Below are positions 1 through 11,276 of a stretch of 17,546 nucleotides of DNA, piece after piece (position 1 is the first letter of the stretch; each line of letters opens with the position of its first letter). Origin of the DNA: Setaria digitata (taxonomy: Eukaryota; Nematoda; Chromadorea; Rhabditida; Setariidae); assembly GCA_003640385.1 (NCBI GenBank), contig RCAB01000819.1, forward strand, positions 1 through 17,546, given 5' to 3'. The notes under the pieces were generated by a model. It worked only from the letters and a program-made list of their open reading frames with translations, had not been told where the DNA came from and did no database searches. The position numbers were made by a program, and so were the translations under genes.

Positions 1-60
1 GCTCGAACCCGCGACAGCCAGATTAAGAGTCTGGTGCTCTACCGACTGAGCTAGCCGGGC
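1..60 (-). tRNA. tRNA-Lys (anticodon CUU), 3' end cut by window edge
   Basis: Read on the minus strand from position 60, this folds as the first 60 bases of a tRNA. It has a 7-base acceptor strand, a D stem GCUC/GAGC, an anticodon stem CCAGA/UCUGG with loop CUCUUAA, and a T stem start GCGGG followed by UUCGAGC. The anticodon CUU is at 27-25 and decodes the lysine codon AAG. The internal RNA polymerase III A box (TAGCTCAGTCGG) is intact, and the B box (GGTTCGAGC) runs into the edge. The 3' strand of the T stem and the acceptor stem lie outside the window, so only the pairing of the D and anticodon arms can be confirmed. No intron is present in the visible part. Confidence 0.95.
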
Positions 61-773
61 TTGCATTTCTGGCAATGATTCTTCCACTACATACAGCAAT
101 TAATAGTTGTGATAATCAGTTGTTTGAGTAACGGGAACTGAATGAGGATATGTAAGCTCAGAAACTTGCCTAGTTAACCGTTCAAACTGGGACATGTCAA
201 CTTCTTTTGAGGAATAAAGCAAAATGTCAACACAACAAACATTTCAACTGAACTCAAAGCGCGCTCTATTAAGCTGCAAGACCTGTTTGGATTTTTATTT
301 GAAAATTATCTCTCCGCTCAAAATTTCCTTCATCATCTGACTTCTGTTTCTATTGTGCATCTGAGTATCGTATTTCTCATCCATAAATGACTTCTTTTAT
401 TGCAGACGTTTGTAATATCCTATGATATGTTCTCCGTAAATATTGCTACCAATGGAAAATTACTACTGGTTACAAGATATTTCGGATAAATAGAATTTTT
501 AGACATAAATAGGCAGAACTGCTAAAAGTGAATTTTTGCACAGATTTGAAATACACTACATAATATGGTGTAACAGATGCTGTGACGAAATTGAGGGAAA
601 AACAACCACATAATACTTACAATATGAACAGAAGGAAGCTCTTTTCCGAAAGGTTTCTGATTCGTTTAATACAGCAAATACACAGAAAACTGTACACTAA
701 AACTAAGTTCATTGATTTTGCCACAAAAATTATATAGCTTAAATGACTACCAATTCAAAATCTAAAAACAAGC
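61..773. other. Intergenic region, tRNA-Lys to 3' end of NDUFS1
   Basis: This is AT-rich sequence between the 5' end of the tRNA gene and the polyadenylation signals of NDUFS1. I see no conserved reading frame, RNA fold or long repeat on either strand. It may hold the upstream region of the tRNA gene, but no specific element can be pointed out. Confidence 0.6.
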
Positions 774-788
774 TTTATTCTCTTTATT
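774..788 (-). terminator. Polyadenylation signals of NDUFS1 (two AATAAA)
   Basis: On the minus strand two AATAAA hexamers lie just past the NDUFS1 stop codon. The nearer one is at 788-783, about 27 bases after the stop, and the second is at 779-774. Canonical hexamers this close to the stop imply a very short 3' untranslated region. Cleavage would be expected within a few tens of bases of either hexamer, at lower coordinates. Confidence 0.75.
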
Positions 789-815
789 GACAACATGTTG
801 GCGAAGTAGAATAAA

Positions 816-3800
816 TCAGACAGAAAGAGATTTGTTTTCTGTATACGGATCTTGTTTGTTACGGTGACATGCGCGAACACATTCAGCCATTGTTTTCGAA
901 GCACGAGATATTGTATTTGTCATCCAGAAATCGCTCAATTCAATTAGTTCTGGCTTCAGTGAAACATCTGTATTTCCTGACTGAAACTGCATGTGCACGT
1001 TGCAATTTATATTTACCATTATGACATGCTTTGAAAAAATTAGATAAATTAAAGATAGTGACTCAGAAACGGTTGCTGACAACAACCACAGACTAGTTTT
1101 AACACTTCGTGGAGTTGAATTTATTTAGCTATGGCATATTGCTACAGTTAAATAAATTAATAAACAGGATCTACAAAATATCACTTAAGTGTTTTTAATT
1201 TAGCATTATTTTGAATTTATCTCATGCATCACAATATTTTCATTGTAAAAGATCAGTTATGATAGTACTAAGCCGCTGCGAAAAAGGAAAACGAAAAAGG
1301 TAGATAATAGAAAAAATTCCCAAAAGGCCACTAATATAATGCCCAGTATGATAATTCGGCTGCTTAACCATTTGCTAATTGGCTCTAATTTCTGCAAGAA
1401 GTGAAGAAATAAAGAATTATGTCTACGTCATCACGAAAAAAAATTTTCAAGATTTTAGAGAGAAAAAAAAGTCGAAAAATTACTTCTGCCAGCATTGTCG
1501 CTTGTTCCTGGTATGAGCATTCTTCAGCTTTACCACAGCGTATTAGATGAGGAGCAATCTGGAATTTTTCAAAATTTCTATAGAAAAACCGAGAACACTG
1601 AATAATGAAAGCCATTAAACAACCTCAGCCATTCTTGTTCTCATTTGGTCAAGGTCATCATAAGGTAAAGCTTTTCCGGCCACTTCGCTAATAGCTCGTA
1701 TTATTTTCCAATCTATCCTGGCATCGCCTGGGACAGTTATTGCAGCATACGCCTGTAGTATATGCAAGTTTACTGAAATTTGTTCATCACATTAAAAAGA
1801 AAAATTTCACAAATTTTCAAATTTATTTTAAATACATGTTTTCTTACCATGAGAAGAGAAATATCGAAACAACCGAAAAGTCCAGTTCCCCATCAATTGA
1901 TGAACGAGAACTACATCACATGAGCTACCTCATTTCATTTATAAAAGCTTGAAATCAACCAACTCTTTGGGCACGGCCTTCGGTGTTAACATATGTGGCA
2001 TCTTTTTCTGTATAAGCAGCACCCGGCAGGATCAAGTTTGCCAATTCAACTCCCACATCGCCATGATGACCTTAAACCTTTTTTATTTCAGTTCTATTAT
2101 AGAAGTATAAACTATACTAAAATTTCTAATCTCCACACTGAACATATCACACAGTAGCGTCCTTCTTTAACTAACCTTGGTAAACAACAAAAGAATCAGA
2201 AGGCAGATTACTCTTTTTAATACAACCACCATCAGCTCCAAGCAGGTACAAAAATTTGATAGGTTTGGTAGAATTCAGAATCCATTCCGCACCAGCCTAA
2301 ATAATCAAATTTTAAATTTCAACGGTATTAAAAAAGGTACACCTCCCTTTACTACCAACTAAGAAGCATAGATAATTATAAAAAGTTCATATAGTAAAAG
2401 TTCAAAATAAAGGAGCTCTTATATTCACATTCAATTTACAACGTTTCCTCGAAGACCCTTGCAATAACCAAGAGTATCCCAACATTTCTAAGATTTTTAG
2501 GAACCTTACCTTGTAGCCAACATCCAAAGCACCAACTTGTGATGCATAACGTTGCAGCACATTTACTACTTTTACAACTGAAATACAAGAACAGCTAACA
2601 TATTTATCCCGTGATTTTGAAGAATTTTACTTTCCACAGCGTTTTAATGAATGTATATCTTCGGGCCGAATTAGAAATATACTAAGTTGCAAAATTTCAT
2701 TATTCCTTTCAGTTACAGAAACCATCAAAGCACAAGTAGCTGGAAGAAATATATGAAAAATCCAACATGATAAAAGTTTAATTACATGGAGCAAATTAAA
2801 TTATGTTCATACTTTTTCCAGTTTTATTTCGCAATTTTTCTGCAAGTACTTGAATTTTTCCAAGCAATGCAGCACCATGTTTTCCTTGCAAAGCTCCCGA
2901 ACCAACAACAATCATCGGCCGTTTAGCTGCTTGCAAACGCTGAAGCAGACTACAATAATTTTTTCAACATAAATTAAACCTGACTTCTACAAATTTAAAA
3001 GAAGAACGAAGGCTCATTACTTTAGCGAATTCTCCTTTGTTGCTGATTATATCATCAAGAATTTTCCCGTTGTTACCTAAGTATTCATATCCATATTTCA
3101 AGTCAACTTCTTCGCCAATGACACCAATTTCAATATCGGTGTTTCGAAAGCTAAAAAAAATATCTTTTCAGCAGTTTGGAATCTTTTCGTACACCCGAGT
3201 GTGGTGCTAGAAGAGGCAGTGCAGCTGTATGCATCGCTAAATGACTACTGACTGGAGTTAAATTATTTTGTTATCGATACAATATAAAATATGTAAATTA
3301 AATGTATAACTCAAAATGTAACGTAGCATACCTTTTCCGTATACGAGCATTGAAAATTGCCGCTTCAAAACGTGGATTTGTACCAACCAACAATAAAACA
3401 TCCGCTTTTTCTACACCAACAAATTTATCGTTCATAACATAGTTGCATCTGAAAAAATCGCCCATTCTCATTGGTACAAGAAATAATTTACCAAATGAAG
3501 TTCACATGGAGTTCAGAGTTCCACATAAATCATTCGCGAAATATAACAATAGTAAAGGAAAAGCAGACTTAAGTGATTTCGAAACAGATATACTACAGAA
3601 GTATTAGAGTCAAAGTATCGGCCAGTAAAATTTAGGATCTCTGAATCATAGGAAAAATACCGTTATCAGGAAAAAAGGATAAACTGATCACTTTCTGATT
3701 CTTACTTCACCAAAATCATGTGTCTGAAAAAAAATACCGAAGATCTGTTCCACCACTGCCATTTGGGAATGATTCTTCCGTACAAACCAATTCGCTGTCA

Positions 3801-6800
3801 AATCGGTTCATTAAATCCTTCAAGGCTACCAGTGATTCTAGAAATATTATTACATTTTCATAGATAAAATAAGAAAGCATTTTTCCCATTTATTTAAATC
3901 ATAAAAACTGAAGCCACATGTTTTATTAGTGAGAGAGAGGCAGACCTGTATCACAAAGATCTCCTGCTAGTGCTGCCATATGATCTGGTGAAGTACTGCG
4001 CAGTTTTGATGCAACAGCAAAAAGAGCTTCTTCCCAACTGCATGGCCTACAGATAACTGAATGTGTCGATGAATTATCCGTAAAATCACAAATAGTATAT
4101 TCATTAAGTTCACCATAATTATCTCAGTGTAGTAATTTGTTGCGAGCCCTGCTGATTAAAGCAGTAAAAATGAAGCTAAAATTTTAAACAGAGCCTTAAG
4201 TATCGAGCATTTTGTTAATTTATAAGATCGTCGAAATATTGATAATGAATATAGGTGATGAATTTTTTTTTTTCATTAAGCACAGCTTACTCCAAAGAGC
4301 CATCCTGAGTTCGAAGCAACGGTTGCCCAAGTCGCTGCCTTTTTAAACCATCAACGATGAAGCGCGTTTTGTCGCTTATCCATTCTTCATTGATATCCTA
4401 AAAAAAAACAGAGTAAGGAAAAACAATCAAAACCTATCAGTTCATTATCTTTGAAAAAAAAAAAAATAGCTTCGGAAAATAGCAATCACATTTATTTAAT
4501 CCGTTTATCTACCTCACATAATTTTGGAGTAATTCGGAACAGTTCTCCTGTACGATGTGCGATCACGATGTTTGAACCAACGGCATCCATAACATCGACG
4601 CTTTCTACTTTGCGCAATTCCCATGGTCTCGCTGTAAAGCTGAAAAAAATCAAAGGTTTCTTAAAAAAAAAAAAAAAAAAAATTAAAAACCTAGCGAAAG
4701 AAGATGAAGGTATGCTCACTACTTTAAGCAGCTACTTTCGTAAAAATTCATGAAAAAAAAATTTTCCACGGAAAACTTAAATTCAGCTAAGGTAAATACT
4801 GAGAAAATGCTAGATAATTAATTAGAAAAATAGCTCTCAGATGTAAACCTGTACGGTTTGCTGAGAAGAGCCCCAACTGGGCAAATATCAATAACATTGC
4901 CCGACAATTCCGTCGCGAACAACTTCTCAACATAAGTTCCAATCTCAAAATGGATCATGCATTGATAAAATTAACTTTTGTCATAACAGATCTTCCTAAC
5001 TTGCATGTCCCATTACATATGAAAAGCTGTGGTATCATGATGCCCCTCTTCAAAATTTTTTGTTTCAAATGGGTTTGTCATGGAAGATTTTCAACGAGAC
5101 ATTCGTCGTTTTGGTACTGTNTCATTACATATGAAAAGCTGTGGTATCATGATGCCCCTCCTCAAAATTTTTTGTTTGAAATGGGTTTGTCATGGAAGAT
5201 TTTCAACGAGACATTCGTCGTTTTGGTACTGTGCTTCGTGCCAAAGTGAAAAAACGGATACATGTAAGGATAATTAATAAAAAGTGAAAAAAAAAAAGAA
5301 ACAATGGATTTTAGACTCCTGACTAAAAATGAAAAAAAAAAAAACTGGAACCTCCATATCGGTCCCACGTCCTGTTGTACCGAAATCCGAAACTCCGGCT
5401 ATTTCATTGGCAAATCGTACACATCGTGTACATTGAATACATCGTGTCATTACAGTTTTTATCAGTGGTCCAATATATTTGTTCTCAACGGCTCTAAAAT
5501 TCCGAAATACTATATTATTCAAAATTAATAACTACTTTTTATGAACCAGAATCATTCAACTGTATTCACTAGAATTCTTGAGACGTTGCATGTTGCATTA
5601 TATAAAATTAAGCCATAAATTATAAAATACTGTTAACAAACCTTTTACCATCATATGTAATTTGCAGACGACTTCTATCTGAGCCAAATCCCATTGACTG
5701 GTCTTGCAGATCACATTCACCACCCTAAAAAAATGACAAATTACTATAAGTGGCTTTCTGACGCATTTGGATGAATTAACTTTTTTAACAACGATAAAAC
5801 TAAGTCTTTACTTTATTTGTTACTAACTGTCTAACGATGAACTTTCTAATGTTTTTCGAAAAAAATACACTGAATTGCACTAATACATTTTACTGGCGAA
5901 ATATTCACAGTTCAAATCCTTCCCAAAGTTACAGTTTCCAACCCATATAAAATAATAAAGAACACTTTAATTAATATACCTGGTCACAAATCGGACAGTC
6001 AAGTGGGTGGTTAAAAAGTAAAAATTCCATTACTCCTTCGCGAGCTTTCTTCGCCATCGGTGAATTGGTTTGAACTCTCATACCATTCGTAACAGGCATA
6101 GCACACGATGCTACTGGCTATAAATTAGATGATAAAGATGAAAAGGAATTCATAGCAGAATGAGCAAAATATGAAATTAAACAGCAGCTTTCGAGATACA
6201 AATCAAAATTAAAAGCCATTAAAAAAGGAATATCAAGGGCTTCACCTTCCATTGTTTTTCTACTTCCACTAAACACATACGACAGTTACCAGCTATGGAG
6301 AGACGGTCATGATAGCAGAAGCGCGGAATATCAATATTAAGCAAAGATGCTGCCTATAATTATATTCCTTAAAATAAGAAACACATATAATTCTTTCAAA
6401 CAACATCTAAAGCTAAGAGAAACAAAATTTAAAAGCTAGGTTCGTCTGATCTGAAGCAGCACAATGGCTGCATGATCATGACCATGAAATTATCGTGATC
6501 ATATATTCGCCATGCCGAAATGAAAAATTATCCCTATAGAAAATGTGCGACCTGTTAGCACTAGATTAAAAATTTAGATGGAGAATGTCACCAATTCGCT
6601 GGATGAACCTATAAGATAAGATAGTAGGATAAAGATGTGACGCAAATATCAACCTGCAAAATTGTCGTCCCGGGATCAACAAGTAATTTCTTATCATTTA
6701 TGAATACTTCCACCTTCTTCGACGTCACGGTTCGTTGTCCACGACAAAGTAAGAAAGTGATCAGCCGTAAGTTACCGGCACCCAGCCGAGATAAGCTTCG

Positions 6801-6818
6801 GCCTGATACTACTTGCAT
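816..6818 (-). CDS. NDUFS1 (nuo-5): NADH:ubiquinone oxidoreductase 75 kDa subunit, mitochondrial (complex I)
   Basis: The protein carries three Fe-S clusters of the complex I N-module, passing electrons from NADH towards ubiquinone at the inner mitochondrial membrane. Exons, 5' to 3' on the minus strand: 6818-6654, 6353-6246, 6117-5980, 5724-5642, 5493-5352, 4943-4849, 4639-4513, 4397-4291, 4046-3946, 3837-3738, 3448-3332, 3150-3021, 2939-2813, 2577-2510, 2296-2176, 2070-1964, 1752-1624, 1558-1484, 980-816. All junctions keep frame and give 734 residues (human about 727). Residues 1-33 are basic and hydroxylated, like a mitochondrial presequence. Cys68/79/82/96 fit the 2Fe-2S cluster, His128/Cys132/135/141 the His-ligated 4Fe-4S cluster (HPLDCPIC...GGEC), and Cys183/186/189/233 the third (TRCIQCTRC...DICPVGAL). 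The molybdopterin-oxidoreductase-like domain follows ([21 protein letters not shown]), ending in [19 protein letters not shown]. No key residue is missing. Splice sites at 5352/4943 and 2070 are weak. Confidence 0.97.
5011..5232. repeat. Tandem duplication, 2 x 110 bp, in NDUFS1 intron 5
   Basis: Bases 5011-5120 and 5123-5232 are the same 110-base sequence, with two substitutions seen by eye (at about 5051 and 5075 in copy 1). They are separated by N5121 and one T, a period of 112. The copies lie wholly within NDUFS1 intron 5 (4944-5351). Frames open across both copies are by-products of the duplication and do not match any family I know. The N at the junction suggests the assembler could not resolve this point, so the true copy number may be higher. 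Confidence 0.95.
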
Positions 6819-6836
6819 TTTGTTTGAAATAAAACC
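6819..6836 (-). promoter_or_regulatory. Possible trans-splice acceptor and 17-nt leader of NDUFS1
   Basis: On the minus strand the sequence GGAATTCAG ends at 6836, 17 bases before the NDUFS1 ATG at 6818-6816. A TTCAG this close to a start codon is what a spliced-leader acceptor looks like in nematodes. It is only a candidate: no spliced leader or RNA evidence is visible here, and the polypyrimidine character is modest. Confidence 0.35.
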
Positions 6837-7438
6837 TGAATTCCATTAAAACTAATTGAGCAAAGGAAATACTTTTAAACCCGAGTAGCTGAATTCATAT
6901 CTTCCGCCTCTTACAACATGTTTAACAGGAAATCTGTAGCATGGTATCAAAGTATATTAAAACAGAATTATATAATTTTAGAAGTAGCAGTAGCAGGCTT
7001 TTCGACCTGGTTCCTCGCTTCAAGTGCAGTTTAAAACTGTCATAAAATTTAATTTTGATTACTATAGAGCCGAGAACATACCATGCAATTATCCAAAATT
7101 ACCTCATCATAACTAATTACAAATCTTGAGATGGCAATTCCTACCACGTATCACAATTCGCGCAATCTGATCTTCAAATCTTAGTTCACAATATTAGCCG
7201 TAAAACGGCGCCATCTAATATTCAAGTTTTAGATGAATGATTATTTCATATCAATATTATGAAACATAAACAATTTACACAATAGATTATCACAAAATAA
7301 ATATTGCGTAAACTTTGAAATCACAACTCCAAACTTTAAAACAACCTTTTACTCCTTTCTTTCTTTTAAACCAATAATTTCCCTTCTTTTTTTTTGGATA
7401 AAATAATAGGAAGCAACTACAAGTACAACGCTGTAAAA
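6837..7438. other. Spacer between ZFPL1 stop and NDUFS1 start
   Basis: About 600 bases separate two same-strand genes. They would hold the ZFPL1 3' untranslated region and either an NDUFS1 promoter or an operon spacer. I found no canonical AATAAA on the minus strand here; an ATTAAA variant (7053-7048) is the nearest alternative. No open frame matches a family I know. Confidence 0.55.
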
Positions 7439-9673
7439 CTACTGACTATGTTCTGGAAATGCAATACGAATGTTTGGATTAGCAAGGGGATTGAACACTG
7501 GATCGTCAGTTGCAGAGTTACTCATCAGGCGTGAAAGTACGGTAAATACTGTAAACACTACTATAATACAAATTATGAGATAAAAGAAGCCGCGTTTCCA
7601 TCGTGCACGAGAGTCCAAAGTAGAACGCTTACCATATCGTGACCTAAACAAAAAAAAAAAAAAAAAAATGGAAAGAACTTATTTTATATTTCATTCCGCT
7701 ATCTGCCGATCAAATTTAAAAAAAAAAAAAAAAAAAAACGATTCGTTGAATGGGCAAGAATTATTTCTATCGGTCGAAGTGTGGATGCAATATAAAGAGA
7801 ATTCTTTCACCACAAGTGCAGAAGTATTAGAAAATTTCAAACCTGAACCACCGGTTAAGCCATTCACTAGCAGATCTCCGTTTATATTTGTTTTCTGGTA
7901 AATCTTCATCACGGTATTCTGGATGTAAAAGAGGACTAGTATTCATACAACTGTTTTCAGCCAGATTCCCAGATTTTCTAACTGGAAAAAGTTCCCAATA
8001 ATCTTGAATATATTGAAAACCATAGTGCAGCGAAATGGAACCTCTAGACTGTTCCTCGCTACATAATTTGGAAAAAATATTTAAAAAAAAAAAAGAAAGA
8101 TGACTGCTAGGGAGGTTAGGTGATGAAAATAGATCAGCTTAAGCTTGGATGAATTCATTTCGAAGCAGCAGATAGGACTCGGGATAGGGTGAATAAAAGG
8201 TTGAAGAGCACAAATGAATAATCAGGAAAATGATTACAGATCAGGGGTAACACCAGCAGCCATTTAGCTACCAATAAATTAAATTTCCTACATTTCGCTC
8301 ATGCAATGCGGCACATTTAAATTGAAGAACTCACCAGTGAACTGGTTGGGTTGTTCGTGCCGGGTGTATTCATCACCCACTTCAACCACCGTATCTAATG
8401 TATCGCTACGAACGCCGCCTACGCTCACATTTACTTTATGCAAAACATCTTGTAAGTTCATGCAGTTTTGTTCAGTTGCAGATGGCATCATCATCGGTGG
8501 AATAAATGACACAGGTGATGGAGTGATATCAAGTTCTGGCAACTGTAAGTAAAATTAACCGCGTGAATACAATCAGCCGATGAGCATGAGCTTAGATAAT
8601 CTGCACACCTATAGAGAAGAAAAGAAATCCACCGATGATTAATGAAGATTTAGTAACACGACAATCCAAGGTTTCCCAACAGATGTCTCGGAATCCAACA
8701 TGGCTCACGAGATTTTTAGTCTAATTAAACCCAAGAAGAATAATATGTCAAAAATAGTAATGAAACAAAAAGTAACGGAAAGTAAGGAAGTCTAATTATT
8801 ACTAGAGACAATCCGAGCCCAACTCGAGCCCAATTTGCTTGCTGCAATGTAGCTCGTAAACGCTCAATGATCGGTGATGTTTGATTGGGAGCCGGAAATA
8901 TACCCTCTTGACACTGCTGACATTTGTATCCTGCTGGAGCAGTAGTTCTCGGTAAACAACGAGCCCAATCATTTAAGCATTCCCAGTGGAACAGATCTAA
9001 AAATTAGGAAATATTACGCATTTTTTAATACAGACGTGATTCTAATTTGCCTTTATCATTCGGTCTCATTCGTGAAATGTACTTTTCGTCATGTGCGTAT
9101 GATCCAATCACAACACAACTATGGCAAAGCTCATTATCATTAATCGGTGTCATATCAAAATCATGACCTTGAATTCTACTTCAAAGTTATAAATACCACA
9201 TACGTAAGCATTTCAGACGGACAGTTTCCTTGCATTCTAATGGCGTCGAACAGAACATACAATTCGCATCATAATCACTATCCGCCAACCAAGACAGATA
9301 ACTTTGCACAACACACTGAAATCTGAATTTCCTTTCCTTCTGTACCATGAATTTTAAATTTCAGCCTAGAAAGTAAGAAAATTAAGTCTTCTAATAACTA
9401 CTCCAGGACAGCATGTCTGCTACAAAGTCTTAAGAAACCCGCAATGTTTATCGGTTTCATATCGATCATAAATTAACGTTTTCATGTGCTATCAAGCCAC
9501 CAAGTAACAGCAGCAGTGTAGGTGACATAAAAGTGAATCAGGAATCATTCCGGCAAGTGATCAAAACTTACTTTGTTATGATTTTCTACCAAACAATACT
9601 CACAAACGTTGACTCGATGTTCGAAACAAAACAAACTTGTCACTTTTTTCTTCGCACATTTGCAAAGTCCCAT
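7439..9673 (-). CDS. ZFPL1: Zinc finger protein-like 1, cis-Golgi membrane protein
   Basis: ZFPL1 is a Golgi membrane protein with cytosolic zinc fingers. In mammals it binds GM130 and supports cis-Golgi assembly. Minus-strand exons: 9673-9572, 9315-9204, 8996-8803, 8542-8335, 7981-7843, 7643-7439. All junctions keep frame, giving 319 residues (human about 310). Residues 1-34 ([20 protein letters not shown]...) are the family's B-box-like finger with Cys4/6/16, His19 and Cys24/27. A RING-like finger follows (NCMFC, then [13 protein letters not shown], then YKCQQC, to about residue 103). The linker at 137-250 is poorly conserved and begins rich in Pro and Met. The conserved basic stretch [14 protein letters not shown] comes next, then one hydrophobic helix at about 270-290 ([18 protein letters not shown]), and the family tail [11 protein letters not shown]. 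The start is the first ATG and matches the family N-terminus exactly. It lies head to tail upstream of NDUFS1. Confidence 0.95.
7650..7738. repeat. Two long poly(A) runs in ZFPL1 intron 5
   Basis: A 19-base A run (7650-7668) and a 21-base A run (7718-7738) lie in the 199-base last intron of ZFPL1 (7644-7842). Read as T on the transcribed strand, the nearer one sits just before the acceptor at 7644 and can act as its polypyrimidine tract. Such runs are prone to length error in sequencing. A similar 20-base A run at 4663-4682 lies in NDUFS1 intron 6. Confidence 0.85.
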
Positions 9674-9685
9674 CGTCCCTTATCC
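9674..9685 (-). promoter_or_regulatory. Possible trans-splice acceptor and 11-nt leader of ZFPL1
   Basis: On the minus strand GCATTTTAG ends at 9685, and the remaining leader GATAAGGGACG runs straight into the ZFPL1 ATG. An 11-base leader behind a TTTTAG acceptor fits nematode spliced-leader addition better than a conventional transcription start. RNA data would be needed to confirm it. Confidence 0.4.
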
Positions 9686-11276
9686 TAAAATGCCTTTATA
9701 CAATAGTCTTATTTAGGACATGGCATGCACATCTGCTTTCTCGAAATAGCTGAAGGAAAAAACTGCGATGAAAAGAATAGCAATAATAAAGCAGGTGAAG
9801 AATAAAAACATGAAGTGTACGTGAAATAAGGGCTGACATAGGCTAAGAGGATGCCATACATCACGAAAACTAGAAGATACAACAAATCCGGACGGAAAAC
9901 TGGAAGATACAACAAATCCGGAAAGGGAAAAATTAGAAAGTGTAAAAACCAAGGGAGGAGCAGGCCGTCAGACAACACTGTCTCCGTGGGCTACGATGAT
10001 ACACTGATGGTCTTGTCTCCCTTTTATGCAGGTTATCTCGTCAAGGTAGTGGGGTCTAGCTCTGAAAGGCAATCGTTGTCAGGTACTTCTCGAGGTCAAG
10101 AAGTCCAATTCCATCCTGCATACCATTCCTGCTAAGCTGTACTTTATGAGCATTCCACTGTACTCTTTCCTCTGTTTTCCAGAAATGGCATTCATTGTCA
10201 TACTTACGTCATTTGCGTCATGACCTCTAGCTTTACTGGAGGGAGAATATTCTTCTCCGGTAACTTTCAGTATTGATATATATTGGCTATCTTGTCTCCG
10301 TACTCTGTTGATAAAATTAAAAAATTGGTTTTCAGGGTATCTGTTGAATGTTTTCACTGAAGACGAAAGAAAACCATCACGACAATACGCTATCAAAGGT
10401 TAGTTAGTGTTCATAATGGTGCACAGAACTAAATTATCATTGATGGTTTGGATTTTGAAATTTCCATCACACTATCGGTGTGTTTTTAGCGGTTCCTTGA
10501 GGTGCAAAAGGTGATTCTGTTCTTCAGTGCGTCATAATGTAGTGCTGCTATCTGAAAATAAGCAATTTCGTCTGACAGTAATTCGAAAGAGAATAATGAA
10601 ATGAAAAGTTGGGTTTGTTAGCTATAACATCATAATACGAACTAAAATTTTCTTGACCTTTGAACCGGTCATAATTTAGACAGCGAAGTTGTAATCTGAA
10701 TTTCGGTGAACCATTCCCTTTACTGTTGCTTTTTTTTAACTATAAGTAAAAAGTAAATTGCTTTTTAAACTGCAAGTAAACAAGTGAACTATGATCTGTT
10801 AAGAGAGAAGAAGTATTTTATAAAGAAGTGATTGGATGAAGCAAAATTTTTATGGTTAATCAATTCACTTTTTGCAGAATAATTCGATATTTTCTTGGTA
10901 CTATAGACAGTACTGCTTTGTAACAGGCTTGTATATGCTTGAGCCTTGGGAGCGGTCTTTGTTTAATTGTGTTGCATTTGGTTGCTGTGCATTTCTAGTT
11001 CTTCTGCTGTACAAGCTGTGGATGATTCTTGTATAAGGTATCTGTGCAGTTGTATATAATTGTATTTGAAATTAACTCTTCTCAAGGCTTCCTCATCTCG
11101 GTCCTAAGTTAAGGCTTTTGAATTTCGGGTTTTTAAAACTTCATTGTATTTGGATTTTTTGTTTTGATAACTTAGATGAAAAGATTGAGATGTAAAACTC
11201 GTTGTACTGTTATAATGTAAGCTAATTTAATTAAAGATTTATGTATATGATAATCTAACAGCAGGACATTTTTCAG
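9686..11276. other. Divergent intergenic region between ZFPL1 and ATG12
   Basis: About 1.6 kb lies between two genes transcribed away from each other, so it should contain the promoters of both units. No TATA box or known factor site can be assigned by eye. The stretch from about 9850 to 10140 is less AT-rich than its surroundings and carries a 30-bp tandem repeat. From about 10400 onwards the sequence is T-rich and featureless. No reading frame here matches a family I recognise. Confidence 0.6.
9865..9922. repeat. 30-bp tandem repeat, two copies
   Basis: The unit beginning GAAAACTAGAAGATACAACA at 9865 repeats from 9895 with a period of exactly 30. One mismatch (A/G) is seen over the 28 compared bases. 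The period is a multiple of three, so the plus-strand frame across it reads as a repeated ten-residue basic unit (KTRRYNKSGR then KTGRYNKSGK). Whether that frame is ever translated is unknown. Confidence 0.85.

Noticed and set aside
2936..2950. Upstream acceptor TTGTAG for NDUFS1 exon 13
   Set aside because: Using the AG about ten bases earlier breaks the frame (TAA after eight codons). The CTTCAG acceptor at 2940 keeps frame and aligns with the family without a gap.
5011..5232. 110-bp repeat as a transposon or CRISPR-like array
   Set aside because: There are only two direct copies, abutting, without spacers, inverted ends or a coding gene. Simple tandem duplication explains it.
4950..5277. 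Repeated open frames on the plus strand
   Set aside because: They arise from the 110-bp duplication inside an NDUFS1 intron, on the strand opposite the gene, and cross the N. No family match.
10079..10396. 105-codon minus-strand frame in the divergent region
   Set aside because: It matches no family I know and has no supporting splice or signal context. It partly overlaps the plus-strand patch already noted, so neither strand is preferred.
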